In this document: positions 16,589 to 24,078 of the stretch, one piece after another
Position numbering within the stretch: the stretch's first letter is position 1
Layout: every line of letters begins with the position of its first letter
Assembly (NCBI GenBank): GCA_002455425.1
Contig: DKKT01000005.1
Span: 3,020 to 36,501, forward strand
Reading direction: 5' to 3'
From: Chthonomonas sp. UBA6659
GTDB taxonomy: Bacteria > Armatimonadota > Fimbriimonadia > Fimbriimonadales > Fimbriimonadaceae
Length of the DNA stretch: 33,482 nucleotides
Position numbers and translations under genes: made by a program
The notes under the pieces: generated by a model
Told to the model about the DNA's origin: nothing
Database searches by the model: none
The model's input: the letters and a program-made list of their open reading frames with translations, nothing else

Positions 16589-17236
16589 ATGTCTGAAATC
16601 GATCCAATTCGTTCGGACCTGATCGCGTTCGGCCAACGCCTGAAGGGGATTCGGCGTAACGCCAAACTCTCGATTCGGGAGGTCGCGGCGAGGGCAAAGG
16701 TCGATAAGAACACGGTCCTCGCCTTGGAACAGGGACGCCCCGTCCGGGAACGGTCCCGGCAGCGCATCTCGACGGTCTACGGGGTCCTGCCCGTGCTGCC
16801 TGATGGTGCCGTACGCGACGAGCCGGCTTCGTTTCATGACGGTCGGGACGTGGTCTGGATCCGACTCGACGTGGAAGATGTCGAACGTCCGTCAAGCGTC
16901 TCCGTGACCGAGGCGGTACAGGACGATGCGGTGCGACGGAAACTTGGCCTAGCAGGCCTGGCGCAACAGTTCTTCCATCGCCTTTCCTGTACCCGCGAGC
17001 AAGGCACCCTTCGAGCGGCGGTGTTCGAGGTTTACGGAACGAGTGGACGAGCTTCGCAGACAAGCGGAGAAGGGCTGATCTACGTTCTCGAGGGGTCACT
17101 CCGTTTCCAAATCGGGGACCGGGTGCACGTCCTTCGAACCGGCGACGCGGTCACGTTTGACCGCACCATCCCTCACGAGCATCGCCCTGCTCCACCGAGC
17201 CGCCGGTGCCGGATCCTCTATGTCCAGACCGACTAA
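16589..17236 (+). CDS. XRE-family regulator with C-terminal cupin domain
   Basis: 215 aa from ATG 16589. Residues 10-66 are a Cro/CI-type helix-turn-helix (RLKGIRRNAKLSIREVAARA, then KVDKNTVLALEQGR). Residues about 140-214 form a cupin: YVLEGSLRFQIGD (165-177), then LRTGDAVTFDRTIPHEHR (182-199), with His196 and His198 as possible metal or ligand contacts. The linker (70-135) is unusual and has no recognised domain. Proteins of this layout sense a small ligand and control a nearby metabolic gene. It is convergent with kynU, whose stop is 16 nt away, so kynurenine- or tryptophan-linked regulation is possible but unproven. It is divergent from the HAF-repeat gene at 16492. Confidence 0.85.
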   Translation: MSEIDPIRSDLIAFGQRLKGIRRNAKLSIREVAARAKVDKNTVLALEQGRPVRERSRQRISTVYGVLPVLPDGAVRDEPASFHDGRDVVWIRLDVEDVERPSSVSVTEAVQDDAVRRKLGLAGLAQQFFHRLSCTREQGTLRAAVFEVYGTSGRASQTSGEGLIYVLEGSLRFQIGDRVHVLRTGDAVTFDRTIPHEHRPAPPSRRCRILYVQTD

Positions 17237-17252
17237 GTCCGCCCGAGCGGAG

Positions 17253-18491
17253 CTAGGTGACGGCGGGGCGGTCGACCTGAATCGAACGATGCTCGCCCGA
17301 GGCGAGCATCGAGGCAAGCCGGTCCATCGCCCGCAAGACATCGTGGAAGCGCGTCGTCAGCGGGGCGAACCCCATTCGCAGGAGGTCGGGGGCGCGGAAG
17401 TCGACGACGATGTCCTCGGCGATCAAGGCCCGGCTCAGGGCGAACGCCTCAGGATGGGTGAAGGCGATATGGGCGCCTCGTTGCTCCGGGTCGCGGGGCG
17501 TGGCTAAGGCGAGCTCGCCAGCGTCGGGCAGGGCGTCGTACTGGTCCACCGCATAGCGGGTGAGGGCCATCGACTTCTCGCGGATCGCCTCGATACCGGC
17601 TTCAGCGAGGAGGTCCACTCCGGGTTCGATCGCGGCGAGGGAGACAATCGGCGGCGTGCCGGTCAGGAATCGGGCGATACCCTCCGCAGGCCGGTAGGTT
17701 TCTTCGAACTCGAACGGGGCGGCGTGACCGAACCAGCCTTGAAGCGGGTTGGCGAGCCGATCCTGGAGGTCCCGGCGCACATACAAGAAGGCGGGCGCGC
17801 CCGGACCTCCACTCGCATACTTGTAGAGGCATCCGGCGGCCATGTCCGCGTGCGCCTCGCGAAGGGGAATCGGCATCACGCCGAACGAATGACTGAGGTC
17901 CCACACCGTCAGGATCCCGCGCCGTCGGGCGAGGGTCTGGACGGTCTCCAGGTCGTGAACGTACGCAGACCGATACGCGGTGTGGCTGAGGGCGAGAACG
18001 CCGCTTTCGTCGGTGAGGGCCGAGGCGATACCCTCCGGGGGAAGTGCGATCCCGTTGCTTGGTACGACTTTCAGACGCGCGCCGCGCTGCCGGGCAAGGC
18101 CTTGGAGGGCGTAGAGGTCGGAAGGGAAGTTGAGGTCGTCGGTGACGATCTCCTCGCGGCCGGGCTGGGCCTCAAGGGCTGCCGAGCAGAGCTTGTGCCA
18201 GGCGATCGTGGTCGATTCGCCGATGATCACCTCGTCGGCTTCGACACCGAGAAGGGACGCGACTTTCGCGCCGAGCCGGCGCGAAAGGTCGTACCAGCCC
18301 TCGTTCCACGCTCGGACCTGCCGTGTCCGCCACTGATCGAGGATCGTGCGGACGGTGTCGTCGACGGGAAGCGGCATCGCCCCGAGGCTGTTGCCCTTGA
18401 GGTAGGCGGTGCCTTCGGGAAGGGCGAACCGGCTGCGGTAACGGGCGAGGGAGTCCGCGGCGTCGAGAGCCTTCGCCGCAGCCTCGCTCAT
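17253..18491 (-). CDS. kynU: Kynureninase
   Basis: 412 aa, PLP-dependent fold type I. It cleaves L-kynurenine to anthranilate and alanine (and 3-hydroxykynurenine to 3-hydroxyanthranilate). Motifs are LKGNSLG (31-37), DDLNFPSDLYALQG (118-131), SHTAYRSAY (169-177), VWDLSHSFG (196-204), the PLP lysine in CLYKYASGGPGAPAF (Lys224), and GTPPIVSLAAIEPG (278-291). Its ATG overlaps the stop of the ANTAR regulator upstream by 4 nt (ATGA), so the two are probably translated in a coupled way. No tryptophan dioxygenase or kynurenine formamidase is in the window. Confidence 0.95.
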   Translation of the reverse strand: MSEAAAKALDAADSLARYRSRFALPEGTAYLKGNSLGAMPLPVDDTVRTILDQWRTRQVRAWNEGWYDLSRRLGAKVASLLGVEADEVIIGESTTIAWHKLCSAALEAQPGREEIVTDDLNFPSDLYALQGLARQRGARLKVVPSNGIALPPEGIASALTDESGVLALSHTAYRSAYVHDLETVQTLARRRGILTVWDLSHSFGVMPIPLREAHADMAAGCLYKYASGGPGAPAFLYVRRDLQDRLANPLQGWFGHAAPFEFEETYRPAEGIARFLTGTPPIVSLAAIEPGVDLLAEAGIEAIREKSMALTRYAVDQYDALPDAGELALATPRDPEQRGAHIAFTHPEAFALSRALIAEDIVVDFRAPDLLRMGFAPLTTRFHDVLRAMDRLASMLASGEHRSIQVDRPAVT

Positions 18492-19075
18492 CCCTTGACG
18501 CCTTGCACGTCCCTGGCGAGGAGGATGGCTTCGGCGACCTCACGCATCGATTTGCGCAGGTTCATCGATTGCGTCTGGATCTTGCGGAACGCCTCCGCTT
18601 CGGGAATGCCGAGATCCTCCATGAGGACGCCCTTGGCTTTCTCGACGATCTTTCGGGCTTCGAGCCGATCGGTAAGCGACTCGATCTCCTTCGCGAGTTG
18701 AATGCCCTGTTCGAAACGAGCTCGGGCGACTTCGATCGCCGGGCTGAGGTCGCTCGGCTTGAACGGCTTGACGAGATAGCCGAAGACGCCGGCCTCCCGG
18801 GCTCGGTCGATGAGCTCCCGGTCGCTGTACGCGGTCAGGATGACGGTCGGCGCGATCTGCTCGTCAGCGAGGGTGGCGGCGGCATCGATGCCGTCCATGA
18901 CCGGCATCCGGATATCGAGGACGCACAGGTCGGGGCGAGCGGTCCGGGCGGCTTCCACCGCTTCTCGGCCGTCACCGGCTTCGGCGATCACCTGATAGCC
19001 GAGCGACTCGAGCATCTGCTTCAGGTCGAGTCGAATGATGGGGTCGTCGTCGGCGATGAGTACACGCAAGGACAT
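18488..19075 (-). CDS. ANTAR-domain response regulator
   Basis: 195 aa. The start is ATG 19075 with GGAGGA 4 nt upstream; an upstream in-frame start at 19099 has no site. The receiver domain spans residues 1-120: acidic pocket DDD (9-11), phospho-acceptor Asp54 in VLDIRMPVMDG, switch Thr in ILTAYS and Lys in YLVKPF. Residues 130-190 are an ANTAR RNA-binding domain (ARKIVEKAKGVLMEDLGIPE, then EAFRKIQTQSMNLRKSMREVA). ANTAR regulators bind paired hairpins in nascent RNA and prevent termination. No partner kinase is adjacent. It shares an operon with kynU through an ATGA overlap, and MFS and CheY-like genes lie upstream on the same strand. Confidence 0.92.
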   Translation of the reverse strand: MSLRVLIADDDPIIRLDLKQMLESLGYQVIAEAGDGREAVEAARTARPDLCVLDIRMPVMDGIDAAATLADEQIAPTVILTAYSDRELIDRAREAGVFGYLVKPFKPSDLSPAIEVARARFEQGIQLAKEIESLTDRLEARKIVEKAKGVLMEDLGIPEAEAFRKIQTQSMNLRKSMREVAEAILLARDVQGVKG

Positions 19076-19123
19076 CGTTCCTCCAGGGGTGTGGCGCACG
19101 ACGCTGTGCCCGAAATCACGTGG

Positions 19124-19129
19124 ATTCTA
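19124..19129 (-). promoter_or_regulatory. Candidate extended -10 of the ANTAR-kynU operon
   Basis: On the minus strand the site reads TG-C-TAGAAT, 48 nt before the ANTAR gene ATG, inside the gap after the single-domain regulator. No consensus -35 is evident, as is usual for extended -10 promoters. Confidence 0.45.
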
Positions 19130-19166
19130 GCACGCGACCGGAGAGAAGGTCAGGTCTTGGGTGCGA

Positions 19167-19571
19167 CTACAGGTCGTAGCGCTTGGGGCCACCGTCGCTG
19201 CTACCGCCCTGAGCGATGCGTTTGACGAACGTGACCAGCTCGCTGGGGTTGAACGGCTTGGTCAGGTACATATCGGCACCGTAGTGATAACCCTCGAACA
19301 CGTCCTTGTCCTGGGCTTTGGCGGTGAGCATGATTACCGGGAGACTTTCCGTTTCGGGCTCTCGGCGGAGGGATTTCAGGACTTCGAAGCCGTCCATGTA
19401 GGGCATCATCACGTCAAGGACGACCAGGTCCGGCTTCTCGGAGCGAACCTTCTCCAGGCCCTCCTTCCCGTCGAACGCGGTTACCACGGTGTAGCCTTGT
19501 CGCTCCAAGTTGACTTGGATCAGGCGCACGATATGTCGCTCGTCGTCGCAGACTAGAACCTTCAAGGGCAT
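19167..19571 (-). CDS. Single-domain (CheY-like) response regulator
   Basis: 134 aa from ATG 19571, with GGAG 11 nt upstream. It is a receiver only: acidic Asp9 and Asp10, phospho-acceptor Asp53 in VVLDVMMPYMDG, switch Thr in IMLTAKA, Lys in YLTKPF. A 15-residue Gly/Ser-rich tail follows with no output domain. It resembles the PilG/PilH or DivK style of stand-alone receivers that act by protein-protein contact. No kinase or chemotaxis gene is adjacent. It is on the same strand as the MFS gene upstream and the ANTAR-kynU unit downstream. Confidence 0.9.
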   Translation of the reverse strand: MPLKVLVCDDERHIVRLIQVNLERQGYTVVTAFDGKEGLEKVRSEKPDLVVLDVMMPYMDGFEVLKSLRREPETESLPVIMLTAKAQDKDVFEGYHYGADMYLTKPFNPSELVTFVKRIAQGGSSDGGPKRYDL

Positions 19572-19631
19572 TTTTCAGATCTCCAACCCGCCGGGGGCAG
19601 CGACTCATGCTACCTGATCCAGGTGGTGTTT

Positions 19632-20819
19632 TCAATCGGGGTTCCGGCGGGTCCGGAGGGCGAGCGGAATGCCCAGGACGGCCACGGCGGCGATTCCGGC
19701 GCAGGTAAGAAGGGCGGCCTGGTACCCGACTCGGTCCCACAGGACTCCGGTCACCGCATTCGCCGCGAGGGTCACTCCTCCTGAGGTCATGAAGTAGATT
19801 CCCATCGCACTACCGCGCCACTCCTTCGGCGCATGATCGGCGACGAGAGCGACGCTGACCCCCTTGGTCAGCCCGATGTACACCCCGTAGAGCGCGAACA
19901 ATGGGATCAAGCCCCCCGGCCCCGTGAAAGCGAATCCTCCGTAGACCGCGGCGTACAGCGCCCATCCGAGCCCGATCATCAGCCATCTTCCGAGGCGATC
20001 ACTCAAGATCCCGGCCGGGTACGAGACGAGCATGTACATCACGTTGTAGAGGGCGTAGGTCCCGACGACCTGGGCTTCGGAGAGTCCCAACTCGCTGGCC
20101 CGAAGCAACAGGAACGTGTCGCTCGAATTCGCCAATCCGAAGAGCAGACTGAGCCCCACCATCACCCAAAAGGCGCGCGGAAACGTCCGCCAGGGCACCT
20201 TCTGTCGGTTCGCAGCGTTTGCCGCCGGTGGGGGCTCACGTTCGCGGACCGTGAATAGCAGGGCGACGGCCAAAAATCCCGGCACGGCCGCGAGCACGAA
20301 GACCGTCCGGTACGCGCCCGGCATCGCCAGCATCAGCATCGCGGCGATCAGCACGCCGACGAGGGCCCCGGCGGTGTCGAGGGCGCGATGGAGCCCGAAG
20401 GCACGGCCACGAATCCCGGGGGGAATCACATCGGTGAGAAGCGCGTCGCGGGCCGTGCCTCGAATGCCCTTTCCGAGGCGATCCACGCCTCGGCCGAGCA
20501 GCACGACCGGCCAGACCGTGGCAACGGCCAAGAGAGGTTTGCCGATCGCGCTGAGTGTGTAACCGAGCTTCACCGTCGGCAACCGCTCGCCCTTTCGGTC
20601 GGTGTGGATGCCCGACCAGCCTTTCATGACGCTGACGATCCCTTCGGCGACGCCCTCGACGATTCCGAGGGCCTGAGCCGGGGCGCGGAGCACTCCGTTC
20701 AGGAACGCCGGGATCAGCGGGTAGACCATCTCCGACGAGACGTCCGCGAAGAAGCTCACCCAGCCGAGGCGCCAGACCGTCGGAGGGATCTTAGGCTGAG
20801 TCTCAGGCGGCTCGGACAT
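19632..20819 (-). CDS. Major facilitator superfamily transporter
   Basis: 395 aa from ATG 20819, with about 12 hydrophobic segments. The family signature after helix 2 is present in the form KGWSGIHTDRKGERLP, and a second-half counterpart is SYPAGILSDRLGRWLM, the symmetrical loop 8-9 motif. RGVDRLGKGIRGTARDALLTD is typical of a group of MFS proteins of unknown substrate found in many environmental bacteria. The N-terminal PTVWRLGWVSFFADVSSEMVYP motif belongs to the same group. It should move a small solute across the inner membrane by coupling to an ion gradient; the substrate cannot be inferred. It starts 35 nt from the divergent glycosyltransferase gene and lacks a Shine-Dalgarno. Confidence 0.9.
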   Translation of the reverse strand: MSEPPETQPKIPPTVWRLGWVSFFADVSSEMVYPLIPAFLNGVLRAPAQALGIVEGVAEGIVSVMKGWSGIHTDRKGERLPTVKLGYTLSAIGKPLLAVATVWPVVLLGRGVDRLGKGIRGTARDALLTDVIPPGIRGRAFGLHRALDTAGALVGVLIAAMLMLAMPGAYRTVFVLAAVPGFLAVALLFTVREREPPPAANAANRQKVPWRTFPRAFWVMVGLSLLFGLANSSDTFLLLRASELGLSEAQVVGTYALYNVMYMLVSYPAGILSDRLGRWLMIGLGWALYAAVYGGFAFTGPGGLIPLFALYGVYIGLTKGVSVALVADHAPKEWRGSAMGIYFMTSGGVTLAANAVTGVLWDRVGYQAALLTCAGIAAVAVLGIPLALRTRRNPD

Positions 20820-20841
20820 GGGATAGGAGTTCGCGATCCGC

Positions 20842-20847
20842 TACACT
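20842..20847 (+). promoter_or_regulatory. Candidate -10 for a leaderless start of the GT9 gene
   Basis: TACACT lies 7 nt before the GTG at 20855, within the 35-bp divergent gap, and no ribosome site is present. Confidence 0.4.
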
Positions 20848-20854
20848 CGTCCTT

Positions 20855-21883
20855 GTGAAGGCGTATTGCGGCGAACCGCTTGCCCCGGATGCGGCGATCG
20901 CCGTCGTGGCCAACGACGCTCTCGGCAACTTCGTCCTCTCAACCGTGGTGCTCCAGGCGCTTCGAGCCGCTTATCCGGGCGCACGTCTCGTCGCCTGGAC
21001 AGGACCTCGGGTGGCCGATGCCGCGCCTCGGCTGCCGTTTGTGGACGAGGTTCGCGAATGGCTGGGACACGCGCCTAGCGAGCTTGCCCCCCTCCTGAAG
21101 CCCGAGTTCGACCTCGTCTTGAATCTCGAAAGCACCGGTTGGGGCAAGACCGTGACCGGCCTGATCGCCGCGCCGGACGGATCGGTTTGCGGCCCGTGCA
21201 TCGACGCGCGGGGGCGCGGAGACTTAGCATGGCCTGATAACGATCGTGGTCGTCTCTGGGCGGACAAGGGATGGGTCGCGCCCGACCTCAAGGACCGCTA
21301 CCCGTACCTGTCGTCTGGGTTCATCGGCGAGATCTTCTGCCGCCTCGCATACCTCGACGGGCCTATTCCTCGATACCAGGTCCCGGTCGATCCGCCGCCA
21401 TTCGACGTCCCGCGGACGCTCATCGCCACGGCGGCAAGCCTTCCGTCCAAGCTGTGGCCAAGCGAGAAGTGGGTCCAACTGGCGCGAGAACTAGGAGGAC
21501 CGATCGGCCTCCTCGGAGCCGCGCCCGAACGTCAGCGGGAGCACTGGAAGGGTGCGGACGCCGAGGAGAGCCTGATCGCGGAAGCGGGCCTCATCGACTT
21601 GCGTGGCCGGCTCACGTTGCCCGAGGTGGCCGGGGCCTTGAGCTTGGCCGACCGCGTGATCACGATCGACAACGGCATTCTCCATGTCGCGGCCGCGGTC
21701 GACGCCCCGATCGTCGGTTTGTTCCGCCACGGAATCCACCGTCTCTGGGCTCCGCCGGCCGCCGACCTCACGGTGCTGACTCCAGGCGATGGCTATGACG
21801 TCGCCGCGGTCGAGGTCGAGGCCGTGCTCAGGGCCGCACGAGCCTTCGAATCGGCAAACCCGCTGCCGCCAATTCATCCTTGA
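20855..21883 (+). CDS. Family-9 (heptosyltransferase-like) glycosyltransferase
   Basis: 342 aa from GTG 20855. It has the two-Rossmann GT-B layout of glycosyltransferase family 9 (WaaC/WaaF type). The N-terminal domain has NDALGNFVLSTVVLQALRAAYPGA and FDLVLNLEST. The C-terminal domain has SLPSKLWPSEKWVQLARELG, LRGRLTLPEVAGALSLADRVIT and DNGILHVAAAVDAPIVGLF, the nucleotide-sugar binding part. It lacks the basic FPARSLKQ-type motif of true heptosyltransferases, so the sugar donor is uncertain. It acts in the cytoplasm on a cell-envelope glycan. Its 3' end overlaps that of hisF by 56 nt on the opposite strand. The start lacks a Shine-Dalgarno and may be leaderless. Confidence 0.85.
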   Translation: MKAYCGEPLAPDAAIAVVANDALGNFVLSTVVLQALRAAYPGARLVAWTGPRVADAAPRLPFVDEVREWLGHAPSELAPLLKPEFDLVLNLESTGWGKTVTGLIAAPDGSVCGPCIDARGRGDLAWPDNDRGRLWADKGWVAPDLKDRYPYLSSGFIGEIFCRLAYLDGPIPRYQVPVDPPPFDVPRTLIATAASLPSKLWPSEKWVQLARELGGPIGLLGAAPERQREHWKGADAEESLIAEAGLIDLRGRLTLPEVAGALSLADRVITIDNGILHVAAAVDAPIVGLFRHGIHRLWAPPAADLTVLTPGDGYDVAAVEVEAVLRAARAFESANPLPPIHP

Positions 21884-22595
21884 GCGGCCCGATGCGCGTC
21901 ACTCCGTCATGGAGGATTCCTGCCAGGAGGACGGCATCGGCTTGCCCTTTCCGAACTGCATCGACGAGGTGTTCGCCGCATCCCGCGCCGCCGCTGGCGA
22001 TCGTCGGGATCGCGATCGCGTCGGCCACCGCTCGGGTCAGCTCCAGGTCGTAGCCGGTTCGCGCGCCGTCCTGATCCATGCTCGTGAGCAGGACCTCACC
22101 GGCGCCTCGCCGCTCGACCTCTCGCGCCCACCCGATCACGTCCAAGCCGGTGGGGCGTCGGCCGCCGTGGGTCCACACCTCCCACTTGCCGTCGCTGCGC
22201 TTCGCGTCGATCGCGACGACGATGCATTGAGACCCGAACCGTTCGGCCCCCTCCGCGATGAGAGGTGGGTGCGCCACGGCCGCCGAGTTCAGGCATACCT
22301 TGTCCGCGCCCGCAAGGAGTACTTCCCGCATCGTGCTGAGATCACGAATACCGCCGCCGACGGCGAAGGGGATGAACACCTCGTCGGCCACCCTTGCGGC
22401 GAGGTCGATGACGGGTGCCCGGGCGTCGCTGGATGCGGTGATATCGAGGAAGACGAGTTCATCGGCACCTTCGGCATCGTAAAACCGACCGAGTTCCACC
22501 GGGTCGCCGGCATCCCGCAGCCCGACGAACTGGACGCCCTTGACGACGCGTCCGTCTCGGATATCCAGACACGGGATGAGTCGAACCGAGCGCAT
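21828..22595 (-). CDS. hisF: Imidazole glycerol phosphate synthase cyclase subunit HisF
   Basis: 255 aa from ATG 22595. It is a (beta/alpha)8 barrel. Catalytic Asp11 lies in LIPCLDIRDGRVVKGVQF and Asp130 in VVAIDAKR; other motifs are FAVGGGIRD and IASGGAGCGEH, the latter binding the second phosphate. With HisH it converts PRFAR and glutamine-derived ammonia into IGP and AICAR in histidine synthesis. HisH and other his genes are absent from the window. The start is 14 nt after the comF stop, without a Shine-Dalgarno; CACAAT lies 6 nt before the ATG. The 3' end overlaps the convergent glycosyltransferase by 56 nt. Confidence 0.96.
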   Translation of the reverse strand: MRSVRLIPCLDIRDGRVVKGVQFVGLRDAGDPVELGRFYDAEGADELVFLDITASSDARAPVIDLAARVADEVFIPFAVGGGIRDLSTMREVLLAGADKVCLNSAAVAHPPLIAEGAERFGSQCIVVAIDAKRSDGKWEVWTHGGRRPTGLDVIGWAREVERRGAGEVLLTSMDQDGARTGYDLELTRAVADAIAIPTIASGGAGCGEHLVDAVRKGQADAVLLAGILHDGVTRIGPLKDELAAAGLPIRRLVRP

Positions 22596-22601
22596 CGAAG
22601 C

Positions 22602-22607
22602 ATTGTG
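22602..22607 (-). promoter_or_regulatory. Candidate -10 for a leaderless hisF start
   Basis: On the minus strand CACAAT lies 6 nt before the hisF ATG (22595), in the gap after comF. It could be an internal promoter; co-transcription with comF is equally possible. Confidence 0.3.
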
Positions 22608-22609
22608 GC

Positions 22610-23269
22610 TTAGGGAGCGGCCCAATCGGGTTCGTCCGGACCCCATGATGCGAAGGCGAGGAGCATCACGGATCGTGCACCGCCCTCCTTCAGGGCTCGG
22701 GCACACTCCAAGGCCGTGCCACCGCTCGTCATTACGTCGTCGAGGAGAAGGACCCGCGTCCCCTCGACCTCGGGCGAGGCGCGGAACGCGCCACGAAGAT
22801 TGCCGAGGCGCTGAGCCCGGTCCAGGCCCACTTGGGGTCGTGTCGCTCGAATGCGCCGCAGAGCGCCGGGGGCGAGCGGAACCGTCTCGACCGCTTCGGC
22901 CAATCGCTCGGATTGGTTGAAACCGCGATAGTGAAGCCGGCTCCAGTGAATGGGGACCGGGACGAGCAGGTCGGCTTCGAAGTTCCGAGCGTGCTCGGCG
23001 AGTCGGCGAGCCATCGGATCGGCCAGGGACGTGACGCGCTGATATTTGAGTCGTCGCACGGCCTGGGCAGCGCGCCCCCGGTAGCGATAGGCGCAGAGTC
23101 GGGCGTCCAGCGGACCACCCGAGAGCCGGACGGGAGTGGTGTCCAGAGGTACGAAGTCCGCTCCGCAGACGTCACACAGGGCATCTGGCCCCAGCAATCC
23201 GCACAACCCGCACCGCCTAGGAAAGACGGCATCGAGGAGAGCGGTTCCGAGCTGCCGAAGCCTGGACAC
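22610..23269 (-). CDS. comF: ComF-family phosphoribosyltransferase
   Basis: 219 aa if started at GTG 23269. This start is chosen because the alternative TTG at 23290 sits inside the U-tract of the upstream terminator, and TACAAT lies 6 nt before the GTG. An N-terminal four-cysteine zinc motif (RRCGLCG, then LCDVCG) is followed by YRGRAAQAVRRLKYQ, a VPVPIHWSRLHYRGFNQSERLA segment and the phosphoribosyltransferase loop VLLLDDVMTSGGTALE. ComF is needed for DNA uptake during transformation in several bacteria, at the inner side of the membrane. A receiver-less LuxR-type regulator lies just upstream and hisF just downstream on the same strand. Confidence 0.92.
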   Translation of the reverse strand: MSRLRQLGTALLDAVFPRRCGLCGLLGPDALCDVCGADFVPLDTTPVRLSGGPLDARLCAYRYRGRAAQAVRRLKYQRVTSLADPMARRLAEHARNFEADLLVPVPIHWSRLHYRGFNQSERLAEAVETVPLAPGALRRIRATRPQVGLDRAQRLGNLRGAFRASPEVEGTRVLLLDDVMTSGGTALECARALKEGGARSVMLLAFASWGPDEPDWAAP

Positions 23270-23275
23270 GGTGGA

Positions 23276-23281
23276 ATTGTA
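23276..23281 (-). promoter_or_regulatory. Candidate -10 for a leaderless comF start
   Basis: On the minus strand TACAAT (5 of 6 to consensus) lies 6 nt before the GTG at 23269, directly after the luxR terminator. No ribosome site with normal spacing is present. Confidence 0.45.
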
Positions 23282-23288
23282 GCTCCAC

Positions 23289-23326
23289 AAAAAAGCGGAA
23301 CCCCGCCCGGCGGTGCCGTGCGGGGT
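23289..23326 (-). terminator. Intrinsic terminator of the LuxR-type gene
   Basis: On the minus strand ACCCCGC (23326-23320) pairs with GCGGGGT (23306-23300), with an inner CGGC/GCCG pairing, followed by TCCGC and six T residues (23294-23289). It lies 31 nt past the stop at 23357. Confidence 0.82.
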
Positions 23327-23356
23327 CGATGGAAGTGTGACGTTCCCCCGACGCTG

Positions 23357-23632
23357 TTACGCTTCCCCGTTCCCGTGGCCGAAAATCGGCTCGAACGGAA
23401 TGAGACCCAGTCGCGTCGCCATGCGAAGCGCTTGGACTCGGTTGTTGACTTGGAGCTTGTCGTAGATGTTGGCGAGGTGGAAATCCACCGTTCGCTTCGA
23501 CACGACGAGCTTCTCTGCTGCTTCTTTGCTTGAGTGACCTTGCGCAATCAGGCTCAAAACCTTGACTTCCGTCGGCGTGAGACGTACCCCGCGAGGACCC
23601 ATTTCCGATCTTGATATGCTAGGCATTGCCAT
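23357..23632 (-). CDS. Stand-alone LuxR/GerE-type DNA-binding regulator
   Basis: 91 aa from ATG 23632, preceded by a purine-rich GGGGTGGG; an ATG 6 nt further in is possible. The longer frame to 23776 has unlike composition. Residues 17-78 are a LuxR-type helix-turn-helix: LTPTEVKVLSLIAQGHSSKE, then VVSKRTVDFHLANIYDKLQVNNR. There is no receiver, PAS or autoinducer domain, so activity must be set by expression, partner proteins or an unseen ligand. It ends in its own intrinsic terminator directly before comF. Whether it controls competence is only suggested by that adjacency. Confidence 0.85.
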   Translation of the reverse strand: MAMPSISRSEMGPRGVRLTPTEVKVLSLIAQGHSSKEAAEKLVVSKRTVDFHLANIYDKLQVNNRVQALRMATRLGLIPFEPIFGHGNGEA

Positions 23633-24078
23633 GAACCCACCCCATCTTCGATTTTTTGACTTGCCGCCTAACCATGTCGTTCCACAATCGGTCCTTCGAC
23701 TTGATGTCCCCGGCGATCTTTGGTGCAAACACCTCACGTTTGCCGGGGTCAGATCGGGCGGGAGCCCTGCTGACATCTCCAGAACCTATTTTCGGCGGCC
23801 AGCCGGATCACTGGAGTTCGAGCCGACCCTCGAAGCTCACGAAGGTCCGGTTCCCACTCCCGAGGGAGTTCTCGACCCGGTGTCCTGCGTTGCCTTGGCA
23901 CATTGTCCAGATACTACGTTAAGACGCTGTGATACAGGGGCGCGTTCGTGACTGAACCTGAACTGTGCCTTGAAATCCGCCCGTTGCGCACCTTTCGCAA
24001 CGAGCAGTGAACAAAGGAACGGGATCGGTCGTCAAAGGCTCTAACTCCGTCGAATCGGTGGAGATTGAGGTGTGTTCA
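23633..24078. other. 446-bp divergent intergenic region
   Basis: No gene is supported; open frames here (for example plus 23631-23951) have no ribosome site and no recognisable motif. CCCCG at 23708-23712 and CGGGG at 23744-23748 enclose GCAAAC (23724-23729) and GTTTGC (23738-23743), a bulged hairpin. GTTGCG at 23983-23988 pairs with CGCAAC at 23996-24001. Near 23929, TG-A-TACAGG resembles an extended -10 toward the gene at 24079. The length suggests a long leader or regulatory region for one of the flanking genes. Confidence 0.45.

Noticed and set aside
22596..22706. N-terminal extension of hisF
   Set aside because: It overlaps the end of comF and adds residues absent from the HisF family; ATG 22595 fits the conserved start.
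23631..23951. Plus-strand frame of 106 codons in the luxR upstream gap
   Set aside because: No ribosome site, composition unlike neighbours, no motif, and it starts on the luxR start codon; treated as non-coding.
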